Below, one piece after another: positions 1 to 6,113 of a stretch of 6,531 nucleotides of DNA (position 1 is its first letter; each line of letters starts with the position of its first letter). Below the pieces are notes generated by a model. The model worked only from the letters and a program-made list of their open reading frames with translations. It was not told the origin of the DNA and searched no databases. The stretch is taken from the NCBI GenBank assembly GCA_021443235.1, contig JABUUJ010000003.1, positions 4,532 to 11,062 of the forward strand, given 5' to 3'. The translations under genes were made by a program, and so were the position numbers. This DNA comes from Muribaculaceae bacterium. GTDB lineage: Bacteria > Bacteroidota > Bacteroidia > Bacteroidales > Muribaculaceae.

Positions 1-149
1 CCAGGGTAGAATGTGACGAGTTTCACCGTCACCGTGTCGCTAACGGCAGCAACGCTGTCGCCGGCAAGCTGGGAGTGGTGGCTCTGGGCAAAAACCGCTT
101 GCGCGGTGAGTGCCACAGCAACGAGCAGGAAAAGGCGTCTCACTATCAT
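1..149 (-). CDS. Exported protein, 5' part only (possibly DUF4105/Lnb-like)
   Basis: Only the first 49 complete codons and part of the next are present; the gene runs off the left edge. The start ATG (149-147) overlaps the stop of the nitroreductase gene in an ATGA junction, which argues for translational coupling and fixes the start. Residues 1-21 are a clear signal peptide: MIVRR, then a hydrophobic LFLLVAVALTAQAVFA ending in an Ala-x-Ala-like cleavage site before QSHH. There is no lipobox cysteine, so the product should be periplasmic or outer-membrane associated. The last residues seen, TVTVKLVTFYPG, resemble the beginning of the DUF4105 domain (lipoprotein N-acyltransferase Lnb, N-terminal periplasmic domain), which in my recollection opens with an L-[LV]-T-x-x-P-G segment before a GHTA/GHSA motif. 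That motif would lie outside the window, so the family name is a guess. That this is a real exported-protein gene is well supported. Confidence 0.75.
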   Translation of the reverse strand, partial: MIVRRLFLLVAVALTAQAVFAQSHHSQLAGDSVAAVSDTVTVKLVTFYP

Positions 150-814
150 TTGGGATAGCCCACGGGGTTGTTCATGATGGGCAGATAGCTGTCGTCATAG
201 TGAAGCAACTCCTTGATGGCCTCAACGTCCATCGTGGCACGAGGCACTGTCGCCAGGCCCACCGACTGGCAGTAGAGGTTGATGTTCTCGCTCACGTTGC
301 CGGCATCGACGCAGCACATCATCAGGCTGTGCTCGTCGCGCACGGGGCGTGTGGTGTATCCGACGTCTTTCGACTCAATGAATTTGTTGAAGTCAATCAC
401 CATCACCAGCGTAACGGGGGCATTGAGCACAAAGTCTTGCATGAAGTTTGACGTGCCAGCCACGAGGTGACGGTGGTTGCCTTTGGCTCGCTCAATGAGC
501 TTGTTGTCGTAGGCGTCATATTCATACACGCCACGCTGCGTAAACACCAGCAGCACGATTTCCTGGCGGTTGAGTGCCGACGGTGCCGTGCGGTGCTCGC
601 CGTCGCGCACCACGCCGCACGCTGCCCAGCACAGGTTGCTCAGCTCTTGCTCGTTGAGGTCGCGCGACGAGAACTCGCGCACCGAGTGCCGGGCGGCAAG
701 TGCCTCGGGCACAGTCATTGCGGGTTGCCCGGGTTGCGGAACGGGCAGGTTGATGTCTTGTGAGTTCATGTTAATTGCAATTAGTGCCATTGCGGCAAAC
801 AAATATTTCTTCAT
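146..814 (-). CDS. Exported nitroreductase-family (SagB-like) FMN protein
   Basis: A 222-residue protein of the nitroreductase fold, FMN-dependent NAD(P)H oxidoreductases. Residues 1-18 (MKKYLFAAMALIAINMNS) look like an export signal, unlike most cytosolic nitroreductases. The domain starts at about residue 33. RHSVREF at 42-48 is the usual Arg-x-Ser-x-Arg FMN-phosphate site. TAPSALNRQEI at 76-86 matches the second conserved block of SagB-type enzymes. The GNVSENINLYCQSVGLATVP block and the terminal NNPVGYPK match the substrate-side helix and the family's usual C-terminal Gly-Tyr-Pro. The length is normal for a single-domain member. The gene lies 27 bp after the DUF4292-like gene, and its TGA overlaps the next start by 4 bp, so it is an inner gene of the dut operon. 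Residues visible here fit FMN binding; substrate and electron donor cannot be inferred. A SagB-like role in thiazole/oxazole peptide maturation is unlikely because no YcaO/cyclodehydratase partner is present. Confidence 0.88.
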   Translation of the reverse strand: MKKYLFAAMALIAINMNSQDINLPVPQPGQPAMTVPEALAARHSVREFSSRDLNEQELSNLCWAACGVVRDGEHRTAPSALNRQEIVLLVFTQRGVYEYDAYDNKLIERAKGNHRHLVAGTSNFMQDFVLNAPVTLVMVIDFNKFIESKDVGYTTRPVRDEHSLMMCCVDAGNVSENINLYCQSVGLATVPRATMDVEAIKELLHYDDSYLPIMNNPVGYPK

Positions 815-841
815 CGTTGTATTATGTGAGATTATCGAGTG

Positions 842-1675
842 TTACTTGCCGCCCAGCAGTGCTGCCACGCTGGCAATGTCGGCTTTCTTGTAATTCTTGG
901 GTATCGTGGTGTCGATTTTCACCTCTTGGTTCCAAGTGATGTTGCCATATTCAAGGTCGAGTTTCAGTTGTCGGCCCTTGATGGCAGTGTCTATGCCCAA
1001 AGCATGGGCAATTTTGCCCGCTGCGGTCAATTTCACGTCGCTGTAGCTCACACCATACGTCTGCCCTTTGTCGCTGGCGAGCGTGGCGGTGAGGCTCACG
1101 ATATCGTCGTTCTTGTCGAAGGCAAACTCATAGCCGAAACCCTTGACTTCCTGGGTGGGACGAAGCACGCAACGGTCCTCGGCCTGTTCTAGCTGCACCT
1201 TGGCTTCAAGTGCGGTGCTATAGGTGCCTTCGCCCAGCACAAATGCACGCCCTAAGAATATGTCTTGCAGTGCCTCGAGTGTCGCAGGAAGCCCGTTGGT
1301 TATTAATGACACGTCCTCGGCGATATATTGCTTGTGCAGTTTGTCAACCACTATCACCGAGTCACCGCTAAATACCAGGCGACCCACCTCGATGCCCAGC
1401 ATGGGACGCAGCGAGATGGCGATGCTCTTGCCGCGCTCCATGCGCACGTTGATTGAGCTCGACATTCCATTGCTGCCGCCCAGCTTGATGTTGCCGCCAC
1501 ACTGCATCGTGGTCCAGTCCTTGAAGTTGCTGGCAATGGCGGCGGCGTGCTGCACGGGTGTTACTGGTGCCGTGATGGTGCCTGTGGTGGGGTCCACATT
1601 GGCGGTCTTGGTGGTCTTGCAGCCAGCGAGTACGAGAAGCGCGGCGGCAAGTGTGAGGTGTGCTATGTGTCTCAT
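842..1675 (-). CDS. DUF4292-like outer-membrane lipoprotein
   Basis: A 277-residue lipoprotein. Residues 1-18 are a signal peptide ending in the lipobox L16-A17-G18, followed by the lipidated C19. A low-complexity Thr/Pro linker runs to about residue 45. The core has the hallmarks I associate with DUF4292: a beta-rich stretch with INVRMERGKSIAISLRPMLGIEVGRL at about 75-100 (given as blocks INVRMERGKSIAIS and LRPMLGIEVGRL), then SGDSVIVVDKLHKQY at 103-117. DUF4292 is placed, to my knowledge, near the LolA/LolB fold, so a role in lipoprotein or lipid handling at the outer membrane is plausible but unproven. The start ATG overlaps the TPR gene's stop as ATGA (1672-1675), so the two proteins are probably made together. 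In other Bacteroidota the TPR/DUF4292 pair follows dut, as it does here. No truncation or frameshift is visible. Confidence 0.85.
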   Translation of the reverse strand: MRHIAHLTLAAALLVLAGCKTTKTANVDPTTGTITAPVTPVQHAAAIASNFKDWTTMQCGGNIKLGGSNGMSSSINVRMERGKSIAISLRPMLGIEVGRLVFSGDSVIVVDKLHKQYIAEDVSLITNGLPATLEALQDIFLGRAFVLGEGTYSTALEAKVQLEQAEDRCVLRPTQEVKGFGYEFAFDKNDDIVSLTATLASDKGQTYGVSYSDVKLTAAGKIAHALGIDTAIKGRQLKLDLEYGNITWNQEVKIDTTIPKNYKKADIASVAALLGGK

Positions 1676-3405
1676 TCCATGAATATTGTTTTGAATTTCA
1701 CTTTCTTCTGTATCAACTCGTTGTCGGGTGCCTTCTCAAGGGCTTTCTCCCATTGCTCTAACGCTTTCTCGGGCTCGCCGGTCATGAAGAGGATATCGCC
1801 ATAGTGGTCGAGCACGTCGGCGCTGTGGGTGTCGTCGTTGTCGATGGCGCTCTTGATATAGAGCAATGCGAGCTGGTAGTCTTTCTTCTTGAAATATACC
1901 CACGCATAGGTGTCGAGATAGGTCGCGCTCTTAGGATAGGCCTTTACCGCGATGGCTGCCATGCGCTCGGCCTTGTCAAGGTCTTTGCCCTCGAGCGACA
2001 GGAAATAGGCATAGTTGTTCATGATGCCCACATTGCCCGGATTGAGCTTGATGGCCTCCTCATAGAGGGCAAACGCGCTCGCCGTGTCGCCCATTGCCTG
2101 ATACACATCGCCCATGCCGCCTTTGAGGTCGCTCAGCGTTTCCACGTCGAGGCTGTCGGCGATGCTCAACGCTATCTTGTAGGTCTCAATAGCCTTGTCA
2201 TACTCTTTCATCTGCATGTAAGTGGGTGCGATGTACTTATACAGATCAAGGCTGTCGGGGTTGTATTCCAAGGCTTTATCGGCGCTTTTTATGGCGTTGC
2301 TGTAGTCCTCGCCCATCATCTGCACGAGCATGAGCTTGCGCCACATGTCGGCGTCGGTGGGGTTGATGTCGAGCACATATTGCAGTTGCTCTGAGGCGCT
2401 TATGTAGTCTTTTTTATAGATGAAATACTCGCTATACATCTCGTGCACCACTGCCTCGTGTGGGTGCTGCTTGATAAGCACCGCAAAGAGGCTGTCGGCC
2501 CTTCCGGTCGAGTCTTTGTCTTGTATAATCTGCTTCACCGACTGCACCAGCAGTTGCATCTTATCGTCAATGCCAAGATTCTCGTTGATGAGCGCCTGAT
2601 GAATCTGTTGCTCATATTGCGCCGAGTCGCCGTTCATCATAAAGAATTGTGCCTTGGCAAGATAGGTGTAGCCGTTGTCGGGCTCTACCTGCTGCGCGAG
2701 GTCGAGGTAGTGCAGCGCGCTGTCGCGCATCCCAATGCTCTGGAACAGCCCGCCCATGCCGATGTTGTAGTCGGCGTTCTTGGGGTTGCTCTCCACCAGG
2801 CTGCGCATCTCGGCGATGGCGCTGGCGGTGTCGTTCATCGTTATGTAATTGGCGACTTTCTTCGACGAGATAGCCATCGACTTGCCCATAATCACCTCTA
2901 TTGAGTCATAGGTCTCGTTCGACGCCGCATGGTCGCCCATACGGGCGTAGGCCTCGGCAAGGCGCGCTTGCAGCTCCATGCGGTGGGGGTTGCGATCGCA
3001 CAGCGTCTTGATGGCTTTCAGTGCCTCGCCGGGGTTGCCCAGAGCAAGGTTGGCATCGCTGTAAAACTGCGTCTCATAGTAATCGCCGGGGCACGAGTCA
3101 TAGTGCTGCTTCATCAGCGCAAGCGCCTCGTTGGCACGCGTGCGGTCGGGGTTCTTCATCATAAGCGTCAGGTAGCCCAGATAGAACGAGTAGACCGAGT
3201 TCGACGGGTCCAACTCATGCGCACGCTTCACCAGGTCGTAGTAGGAGTCGCCACGGTCATGGTTTTTCTCGTTTTGTGCCTCAAGGAAGTAGTATTCGGC
3301 CTTCCGCTTGTCGGCATCGCTCACCGCTGGCGCCGCCTTGTCTTTCGACACCATCGCCGGCACCGCCACCAGCACAAATGCGATTATATATATCAACTTC
3401 TTCAT
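1672..3405 (-). CDS. Exported tetratricopeptide-repeat protein
   Basis: A 577-residue TPR protein. I start it at ATG 3405, which gives an immediate signal peptide: MKK, hydrophobic LIYIIAFVLVAV, cleavage after Val-Pro-Ala at about residue 17. A GTG at 3429 in the same frame would add eight residues, including charged ones, ahead of the signal and is less likely. Nearly all the mature chain is helical repeats of about 34 residues. The clearest are GMGDVYQAMGDTASAFALYEEAI... (about 430-456) and HYGDILFMTGEPEKALEQWE... (about 534-560), with the canonical Gly/Ala/Tyr/Pro spacing. I estimate about twelve units. There is no catalytic motif and no lipobox, so it is probably a periplasmic scaffold or adaptor. 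It overlaps the DUF4292-like lipoprotein gene by 4 bp, which suggests a joint envelope function. A hexamer repeat array lies 93 bp upstream. The assignment to the TPR superfamily is certain; the partner is inferred. Confidence 0.9.
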   Translation of the reverse strand: MKKLIYIIAFVLVAVPAMVSKDKAAPAVSDADKRKAEYYFLEAQNEKNHDRGDSYYDLVKRAHELDPSNSVYSFYLGYLTLMMKNPDRTRANEALALMKQHYDSCPGDYYETQFYSDANLALGNPGEALKAIKTLCDRNPHRMELQARLAEAYARMGDHAASNETYDSIEVIMGKSMAISSKKVANYITMNDTASAIAEMRSLVESNPKNADYNIGMGGLFQSIGMRDSALHYLDLAQQVEPDNGYTYLAKAQFFMMNGDSAQYEQQIHQALINENLGIDDKMQLLVQSVKQIIQDKDSTGRADSLFAVLIKQHPHEAVVHEMYSEYFIYKKDYISASEQLQYVLDINPTDADMWRKLMLVQMMGEDYSNAIKSADKALEYNPDSLDLYKYIAPTYMQMKEYDKAIETYKIALSIADSLDVETLSDLKGGMGDVYQAMGDTASAFALYEEAIKLNPGNVGIMNNYAYFLSLEGKDLDKAERMAAIAVKAYPKSATYLDTYAWVYFKKKDYQLALLYIKSAIDNDDTHSADVLDHYGDILFMTGEPEKALEQWEKALEKAPDNELIQKKVKFKTIFME

Positions 3406-3497
3406 TCTAAATTCTTTATTACTCTTCACGTCAGCACGCCACTTCGCCTAAGCGTCTATGCGACTGCACAAAAATTCCCCCCTATAAATCACCATCT

Positions 3498-3550
3498 GTC
3501 AAAGTCAAAGTCAAAGTCAAAGTCAAGGTCAAAGTCAAAGTCAAAGTCAA
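3498..3550. repeat. Tandem hexamer array (GTCAAA)n, about 8.8 copies
   Basis: Plus strand GTCAAA (minus strand TTTGAC) repeats from 3498 to 3550 with a single deviation, G for A at 3527. It begins two bases after the dut stop codon and ends 93 bp before the TPR start. It is non-coding in both flanking genes. Each minus-strand unit contains TTTG, the Bacteroidota -33 element, and TTGAC, a classical -35-like hexamer. A 7/8 match to the -7 box (AATTTTTG, minus 3476-3469) lies 23 bp from the nearest TTTG. The array is seen directly; a promoter role is inference. The rest of this 147-bp gap shows no gene. Confidence 0.95.
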
Positions 3551-3552
3551 CC

Positions 3553-3987
3553 TTACCTCACTCCCGTGTGCCCAAAGCCACCGGCGCCACGCTCGCTATC
3601 GTCAAGCGACTCAACAGGTTCCCACTCCACGGTCTCGTGGCGGGCAACCACAATCTGGCAGATGCGCTCACCGTTCTCAATGGTCTGAGCCTCATTGCCC
3701 AAGTTGGCGAGAATCACACACACCTCGCCGCGGTAGTCGGCATCGATAGTGCCCGGACTGTTAAGCACCGTCAGACCGCGTTTCAGCGCCAGCCCGCTGC
3801 GTGGACGCACTTGGCACTCAAAGCCTTGCGGCAACTGCATATATATCCCCGTGTGCACCAGTGCGCGCTCCAGCGGCTGCAGCGTCAACGGCTCCTCGAG
3901 CCACGCACGCAGGTCCATGCCGGCACTCTGCGCAGTGCTATACTGAGGCAGCGCATGAGGCCCCTTATTCACAATTTTCACTTCCAT
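3553..3987 (-). CDS. dut: dUTP diphosphatase (dUTPase)
   Basis: Hydrolyses dUTP to dUMP and pyrophosphate, supplying dUMP for thymidylate synthesis and keeping uracil out of DNA; cytosolic homotrimer. The 144-residue length is typical of the trimeric family and all five motifs are present. Motif 1 is SAGMDLRA (21-28). Motif 2 is RPRSGLA (61-67). Motif 3 is NSPGTIDADYRGEV (76-89), with D84 as the expected catalytic water-activating Asp and Y85 as the deoxyribose-selecting Tyr. Motif 4 is GERICQIV (106-113). Motif 5 is RGAGGFGHTG (133-142), where the common Ser of GFGSTG is His, a variant I recall from other Bacteroidota. The start ATG is 27 bp from an exact TATCTTTG -7 box, which supports it. 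It is the first gene of the minus-strand run; the hexamer array begins just after its stop, so downstream genes may have a separate promoter as well as read-through. Confidence 0.97.
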   Translation of the reverse strand: MEVKIVNKGPHALPQYSTAQSAGMDLRAWLEEPLTLQPLERALVHTGIYMQLPQGFECQVRPRSGLALKRGLTVLNSPGTIDADYRGEVCVILANLGNEAQTIENGERICQIVVARHETVEWEPVESLDDSERGAGGFGHTGVR

Positions 3988-4013
3988 CTCTTCAAAATTA
4001 CTCTATTAACTTG

Positions 4014-4021
4014 CAAAGATA
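4014..4021 (-). promoter_or_regulatory. Probable dut promoter, -7 box TATCTTTG
   Basis: On the minus strand TATCTTTG followed by C is an exact match to the Bacteroidota TAnnTTTG box, 27 bp ahead of the dut ATG, predicting a short leader of about 20 nt. No TTTG is found about 19-21 bp upstream, where the sequence is G-rich, so the -33 element is missing or degenerate. A second TAnnTTTG match (TAATTTTG, minus 4000-3993) is too close to the start codon to be the main promoter unless the transcript is leaderless. Confidence 0.6.
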
Positions 4022-4179
4022 ACACTTTTCCACCAATCCATCCCCCATTTCCCCCCACTTTTTTGTACTGCGCCCCCGCATAAATTTATATTTAGGCGGC
4101 TATAAACTTTTGACCCCCAGTTTAGGGAAGGTCTGTTGGACTCGTGAATGGATGCCTTAGGCATCGGTCTTTAAGTAGG

Positions 4180-4224
4180 CAGGTATCAGGGTGGCGGCGC
4201 GTAGCGGTGCCGCCCTGATGCCTG
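4180..4224. repeat. Long inverted repeat, 17-bp stem with 11-nt loop
   Basis: 4180-4196 pairs with 4208-4224 without interruption: 14 Watson-Crick pairs and three G-T wobbles (4184/4220, 4192/4212, 4196/4208). The loop is GCGCGTAGCGG. No T-run follows on either strand, so it is not a standard intrinsic terminator, though it lies about 90 bp past the GH43 stop codon and could protect or end that mRNA. The wobbles form G-U pairs only in plus-sense RNA; in minus-sense RNA they become A-C mismatches, which favours plus-sense folding. Confidence 0.85.
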
Positions 4225-4245
4225 TATAGGGTTACAACGTTAATA

Positions 4246-4272
4246 GTGTGCCGTCAGGTACACGTCATTTTT
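4246..4272 (+). terminator. Possible intrinsic terminator, plus strand
   Basis: GTGTGCC (4246-4252) pairs with GGTACAC (4257-4263), seven pairs including one G-T, with a GTCA loop, then GTCA and five Ts. The stem is short and four bases separate it from the T-run, so it is a weak candidate. If real it would end plus-strand transcription through element A. Confidence 0.35.
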
Positions 4273-4311
4273 AGCAATCGCCCGCTGTTTTTATAGCATG
4301 CGCCATATTTT

Positions 4312-5931
4312 TCAGTCGATTGTTAATGTACTTAGGTCTATGTAACTGTCGCGTGGACCTTCAACAAACGCCCCGAAGTAGGTGCCGGTGAAGCCACCAG
4401 CCGTCTCAGTGCTGATAAACCGCGCGTCCATGCAACCTATCTCCTTGCCGTCGAGATAGAAACGATAGTCGTGGGCCTGTCCCATGATGGTGAGTTCGGC
4501 TTTGTTGCCGCCCAACTCAACCTCTGCGGCAATGTGCCGCATCTTGCCCAGACGGTAACTCACTCGCGCCACTGTTTTGCCGCCTTTCTTCACGAGTGCG
4601 ATGTCGTAGTGATGCTCAGGGGTGAGATAGGCGGTAAGTCCGGCACGGGCGCCGTCACGCAGCCCGTCACTGCTCATCATCGCCGTGAATCGCTGCTCTA
4701 TATTGGTCTGGCGCAAGCCTATAAAGGTGGGCCAACCTTTCTCGTCGAGTGTTTTCTCTCCTGCCTTCATGCGCAGGTGGCCTGGTCGTGCATCGAGCGA
4801 GTAGCACTCCCATCGAGGGTTGCACAGGAAGTTGAGACGCAAGTCCAGCGGTTCGCCCTGCTTGAATGTGATGGTGCGTGGCGGCTCGGGGAAGGTGCTC
4901 TGTGGCAGTGTTTTACACTTCATCTCACTTTGCATGCACTCGCCACCATTGAATGTGGGCCACTGGTCTTTTTCCCACTCTACGGGCATGAGGAAGGTTT
5001 CGCGACCCAGCAAGTGGTGACCGCCCGTCTGCCATCGGAATGCGAGGCACACAGCCCACCAACTGCCGTCAACGGCGTCTACAATGTCGGCATGACCCAC
5101 GCCCTGTATCCAGTTGTCCTGCCCTTTCTGCAACAGGTGCGTCATCACAGGATTCTTGGGATGCCCTTCGTAGGGACCCCAGATGTCCTTGCTGCGAGCC
5201 ATTGTGATCTTATGCGAGAACTCGGTGCCGCCCTCGGCGATGAGCAGGTAGTAATAACCGTCGCGCTTGTAGATGTGCGGCCCTTCGGGGTATCGCCCGC
5301 CAGTGCCATTCCATATCACTTTGCTCTCGCCAATGCGTTTGCCCGTCGTCTCGTCGATTTCGGTGAGCAAGATGCCGCCTTGCGCGCTGCCCACATAGTA
5401 GGTCTTCTCTTTCCCGGTTTTGGGGTCTTTGTCCCAAAATAGGCATGGGTCTATTCCTTCCTGATCAACGTGGACGGGGTCGCTCCATGGGCCCTCGGGA
5501 CGCTCGGCGGTGAAAAACTGGTTCATTCCGTGAGCCCAGTTGGTCACTATCATATAGAACTTTCCATTGTGATAGCGCAGCGTGGGCGCCCATATTCCGC
5601 CCGAATTGCCGTCATCGTTGAGCTTTACCTGCGATTCGCGGGTGAGGCAATGACCCACCTGCTCCCAGTGAATTAAATCCTTGCTGTGGTAGATGGGAAC
5701 AGCGGGGAAAAACTGGAACGTACTGTTAACCAGATAGTAATCATCGCCCACTCGGCACACACTGGGGTCGGGGTGCATGCCCGGCAACACAGGATTGGCA
5801 TATCCTTGCGACACGCCGGTCGACACGGGAAGGGTAGGGCGCACATTACTAATCTCAATGTTGCCCTGCGCACTCACCCACAGCGCGCCTCCCAGCATTG
5901 CCAATAATACAATATAAGAATGTAGTTTCAT
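4312..5931 (-). CDS. Secreted GH43 glycoside hydrolase (beta-xylosidase/arabinofuranosidase type)
   Basis: A 539-residue enzyme. Residues 1-21 are a signal peptide (cleavage after Val-Ser-Ala, before QGN), with no lipobox cysteine. The five-bladed propeller catalytic domain spans about 44-325 and all three GH43 acidic residues are present: base D55 in GMHPDPSV, pKa-modulating D161 in EGIDPCLFWD, and acid E216 in RYPEGPHIY. H280 in GVGHADIV fits the conserved metal-site His. The STFQFFPAVPIYHSKDLIHW segment (69-89, blocks STFQFFPAVP and IYHSKDLIHW) resembles XynB-like members. From about 351 to 539 the sequence fits the beta-xylosidase C-terminal concanavalin-A-like domain (PF17851) usual in such enzymes. 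It likely removes xylose or arabinose from xylan-type oligosaccharides in the periplasm; specificity cannot be decided by eye. No SusC/SusD or other glycosidase is visible, so it is an orphan within this window. It has its own promoter and is separated from dut by 324 bp, so it is probably a single-gene unit. Confidence 0.93.
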   Translation of the reverse strand: MKLHSYIVLLAMLGGALWVSAQGNIEISNVRPTLPVSTGVSQGYANPVLPGMHPDPSVCRVGDDYYLVNSTFQFFPAVPIYHSKDLIHWEQVGHCLTRESQVKLNDDGNSGGIWAPTLRYHNGKFYMIVTNWAHGMNQFFTAERPEGPWSDPVHVDQEGIDPCLFWDKDPKTGKEKTYYVGSAQGGILLTEIDETTGKRIGESKVIWNGTGGRYPEGPHIYKRDGYYYLLIAEGGTEFSHKITMARSKDIWGPYEGHPKNPVMTHLLQKGQDNWIQGVGHADIVDAVDGSWWAVCLAFRWQTGGHHLLGRETFLMPVEWEKDQWPTFNGGECMQSEMKCKTLPQSTFPEPPRTITFKQGEPLDLRLNFLCNPRWECYSLDARPGHLRMKAGEKTLDEKGWPTFIGLRQTNIEQRFTAMMSSDGLRDGARAGLTAYLTPEHHYDIALVKKGGKTVARVSYRLGKMRHIAAEVELGGNKAELTIMGQAHDYRFYLDGKEIGCMDARFISTETAGGFTGTYFGAFVEGPRDSYIDLSTLTID

Positions 5932-5957
5932 CGGTTTAAGTCATCTTTATTTCACCA

Positions 5958-5965
5958 CAAAATTA
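5958..5965 (-). promoter_or_regulatory. Probable GH43 promoter, -7 box TAATTTTG
   Basis: Minus-strand TAATTTTG, an exact TAnnTTTG match, lies 26 bp before the GH43 ATG and predicts a leader of about 20 nt. The upstream spacer is a T-rich run; TTGC occurs near the expected -33 position but not TTTG. A weak -33 element would fit a promoter that needs an activator, which is interesting given the repeat array at 6005-6044. Confidence 0.55.
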
Positions 5966-6004
5966 CAAAAAAAATCGCAACTCACCACTCCCCCCACACA
6001 CAAA

Positions 6005-6044
6005 GTTGAACCAAGTTAAACTGGGTTGAACCAAATTAAACCAT
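6005..6044. repeat. Four tandem 10-bp repeats upstream of GH43
   Basis: Plus strand: GTTGAACCAA, GTTAAACTGG, GTTGAACCAA, ATTAAACCAT. Decamers 1 and 3 are identical; as two 20-bp units the match is 16/20. The minus-strand consensus is roughly (T/C)TGGTT(T/C)AA(C/T). The 10-bp period places each unit on the same face of the helix. The array sits about 40-80 bp upstream of the GH43 -7 box, a usual activator position. Repeat structure is seen; regulator binding is inference. Confidence 0.75.
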
Positions 6045-6079
6045 GTCACGACGCGAGGTTTGTGAGTTTTTGTGCATAA

Positions 6080-6091
6080 AATTTGCAAATT
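6080..6091. promoter_or_regulatory. Perfect 12-bp palindrome AATTTGCAAATT (possible operator)
   Basis: A perfect inverted repeat that contains the TTTG -33 box (6082-6085) of the plus-strand promoter. A dimeric repressor bound here would block that promoter. The AT-rich surroundings make short palindromes fairly common, so the operator role is tentative. Confidence 0.35.
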
Positions 6092-6113
6092 CGGATTTTT
6101 TGTGTTATTTTTG
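6082..6113 (+). promoter_or_regulatory. Strong Bacteroidota-type promoter, plus strand
   Basis: TTTG (6082-6085), a 20-bp spacer, then TATTTTTG (6106-6113): both elements match the Bacteroidota primary-sigma consensus (-33 TTTG, -7 TAnnTTTG) at a normal spacing. Expected transcription start is about 6119-6121. It is divergent from the GH43 promoter, about 115 bp away, and is the best promoter match in the window, yet no sizeable open reading frame follows. Confidence 0.65.

Larger units (their letters stand above)
4101..4272 (+). other. Structured intergenic element, copy A (four hairpins)
   Basis: A non-coding stretch between the end of the GH43 gene and the dut start that folds, in plus sense, into successive hairpins. 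After TATAAACTTTTGA, hairpin 1 pairs GACC+CCC (4112-4118) with GGG+GGTC (4125-4133, AA bulge). Hairpin 2 pairs GATGCC (4151-4156) with GGCATC (4160-4165) around loop TTA. Next come TTAAGTAGGC, a 17-bp stem (4180-4224), and a 7-bp stem (4246-4263) with a T5 run. A second copy of the first part starts at 6475 with the same order of parts, so this is probably a repeated element or structured RNA. I do not recognise the family. Whether it is transcribed, and in which sense, cannot be seen. The remaining intergenic bases (4022-4100 and 4273-4311) show no gene. Confidence 0.55.

Noticed and set aside
3406..3429. Upstream GTG start for the TPR protein
   Set aside because: It would put MKSNKEFR before an already complete signal peptide that starts at ATG 3405.
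3498..3550. CRISPR-like array
   Set aside because: Units are 6 bp with no spacers; it is a simple-sequence repeat.
2929..4083. A 384-codon plus-strand open frame with a Lys-Ser repeat
   Set aside because: It runs antisense through the TPR gene, the hexamer array and dut. The Lys-Ser run is only the translated hexamer. The opposite strand has clear family motifs throughout.
4471..5442. A 323-codon plus-strand open frame
   Set aside because: Antisense shadow of the GH43 gene, whose catalytic motifs and signal peptide are on the minus strand.
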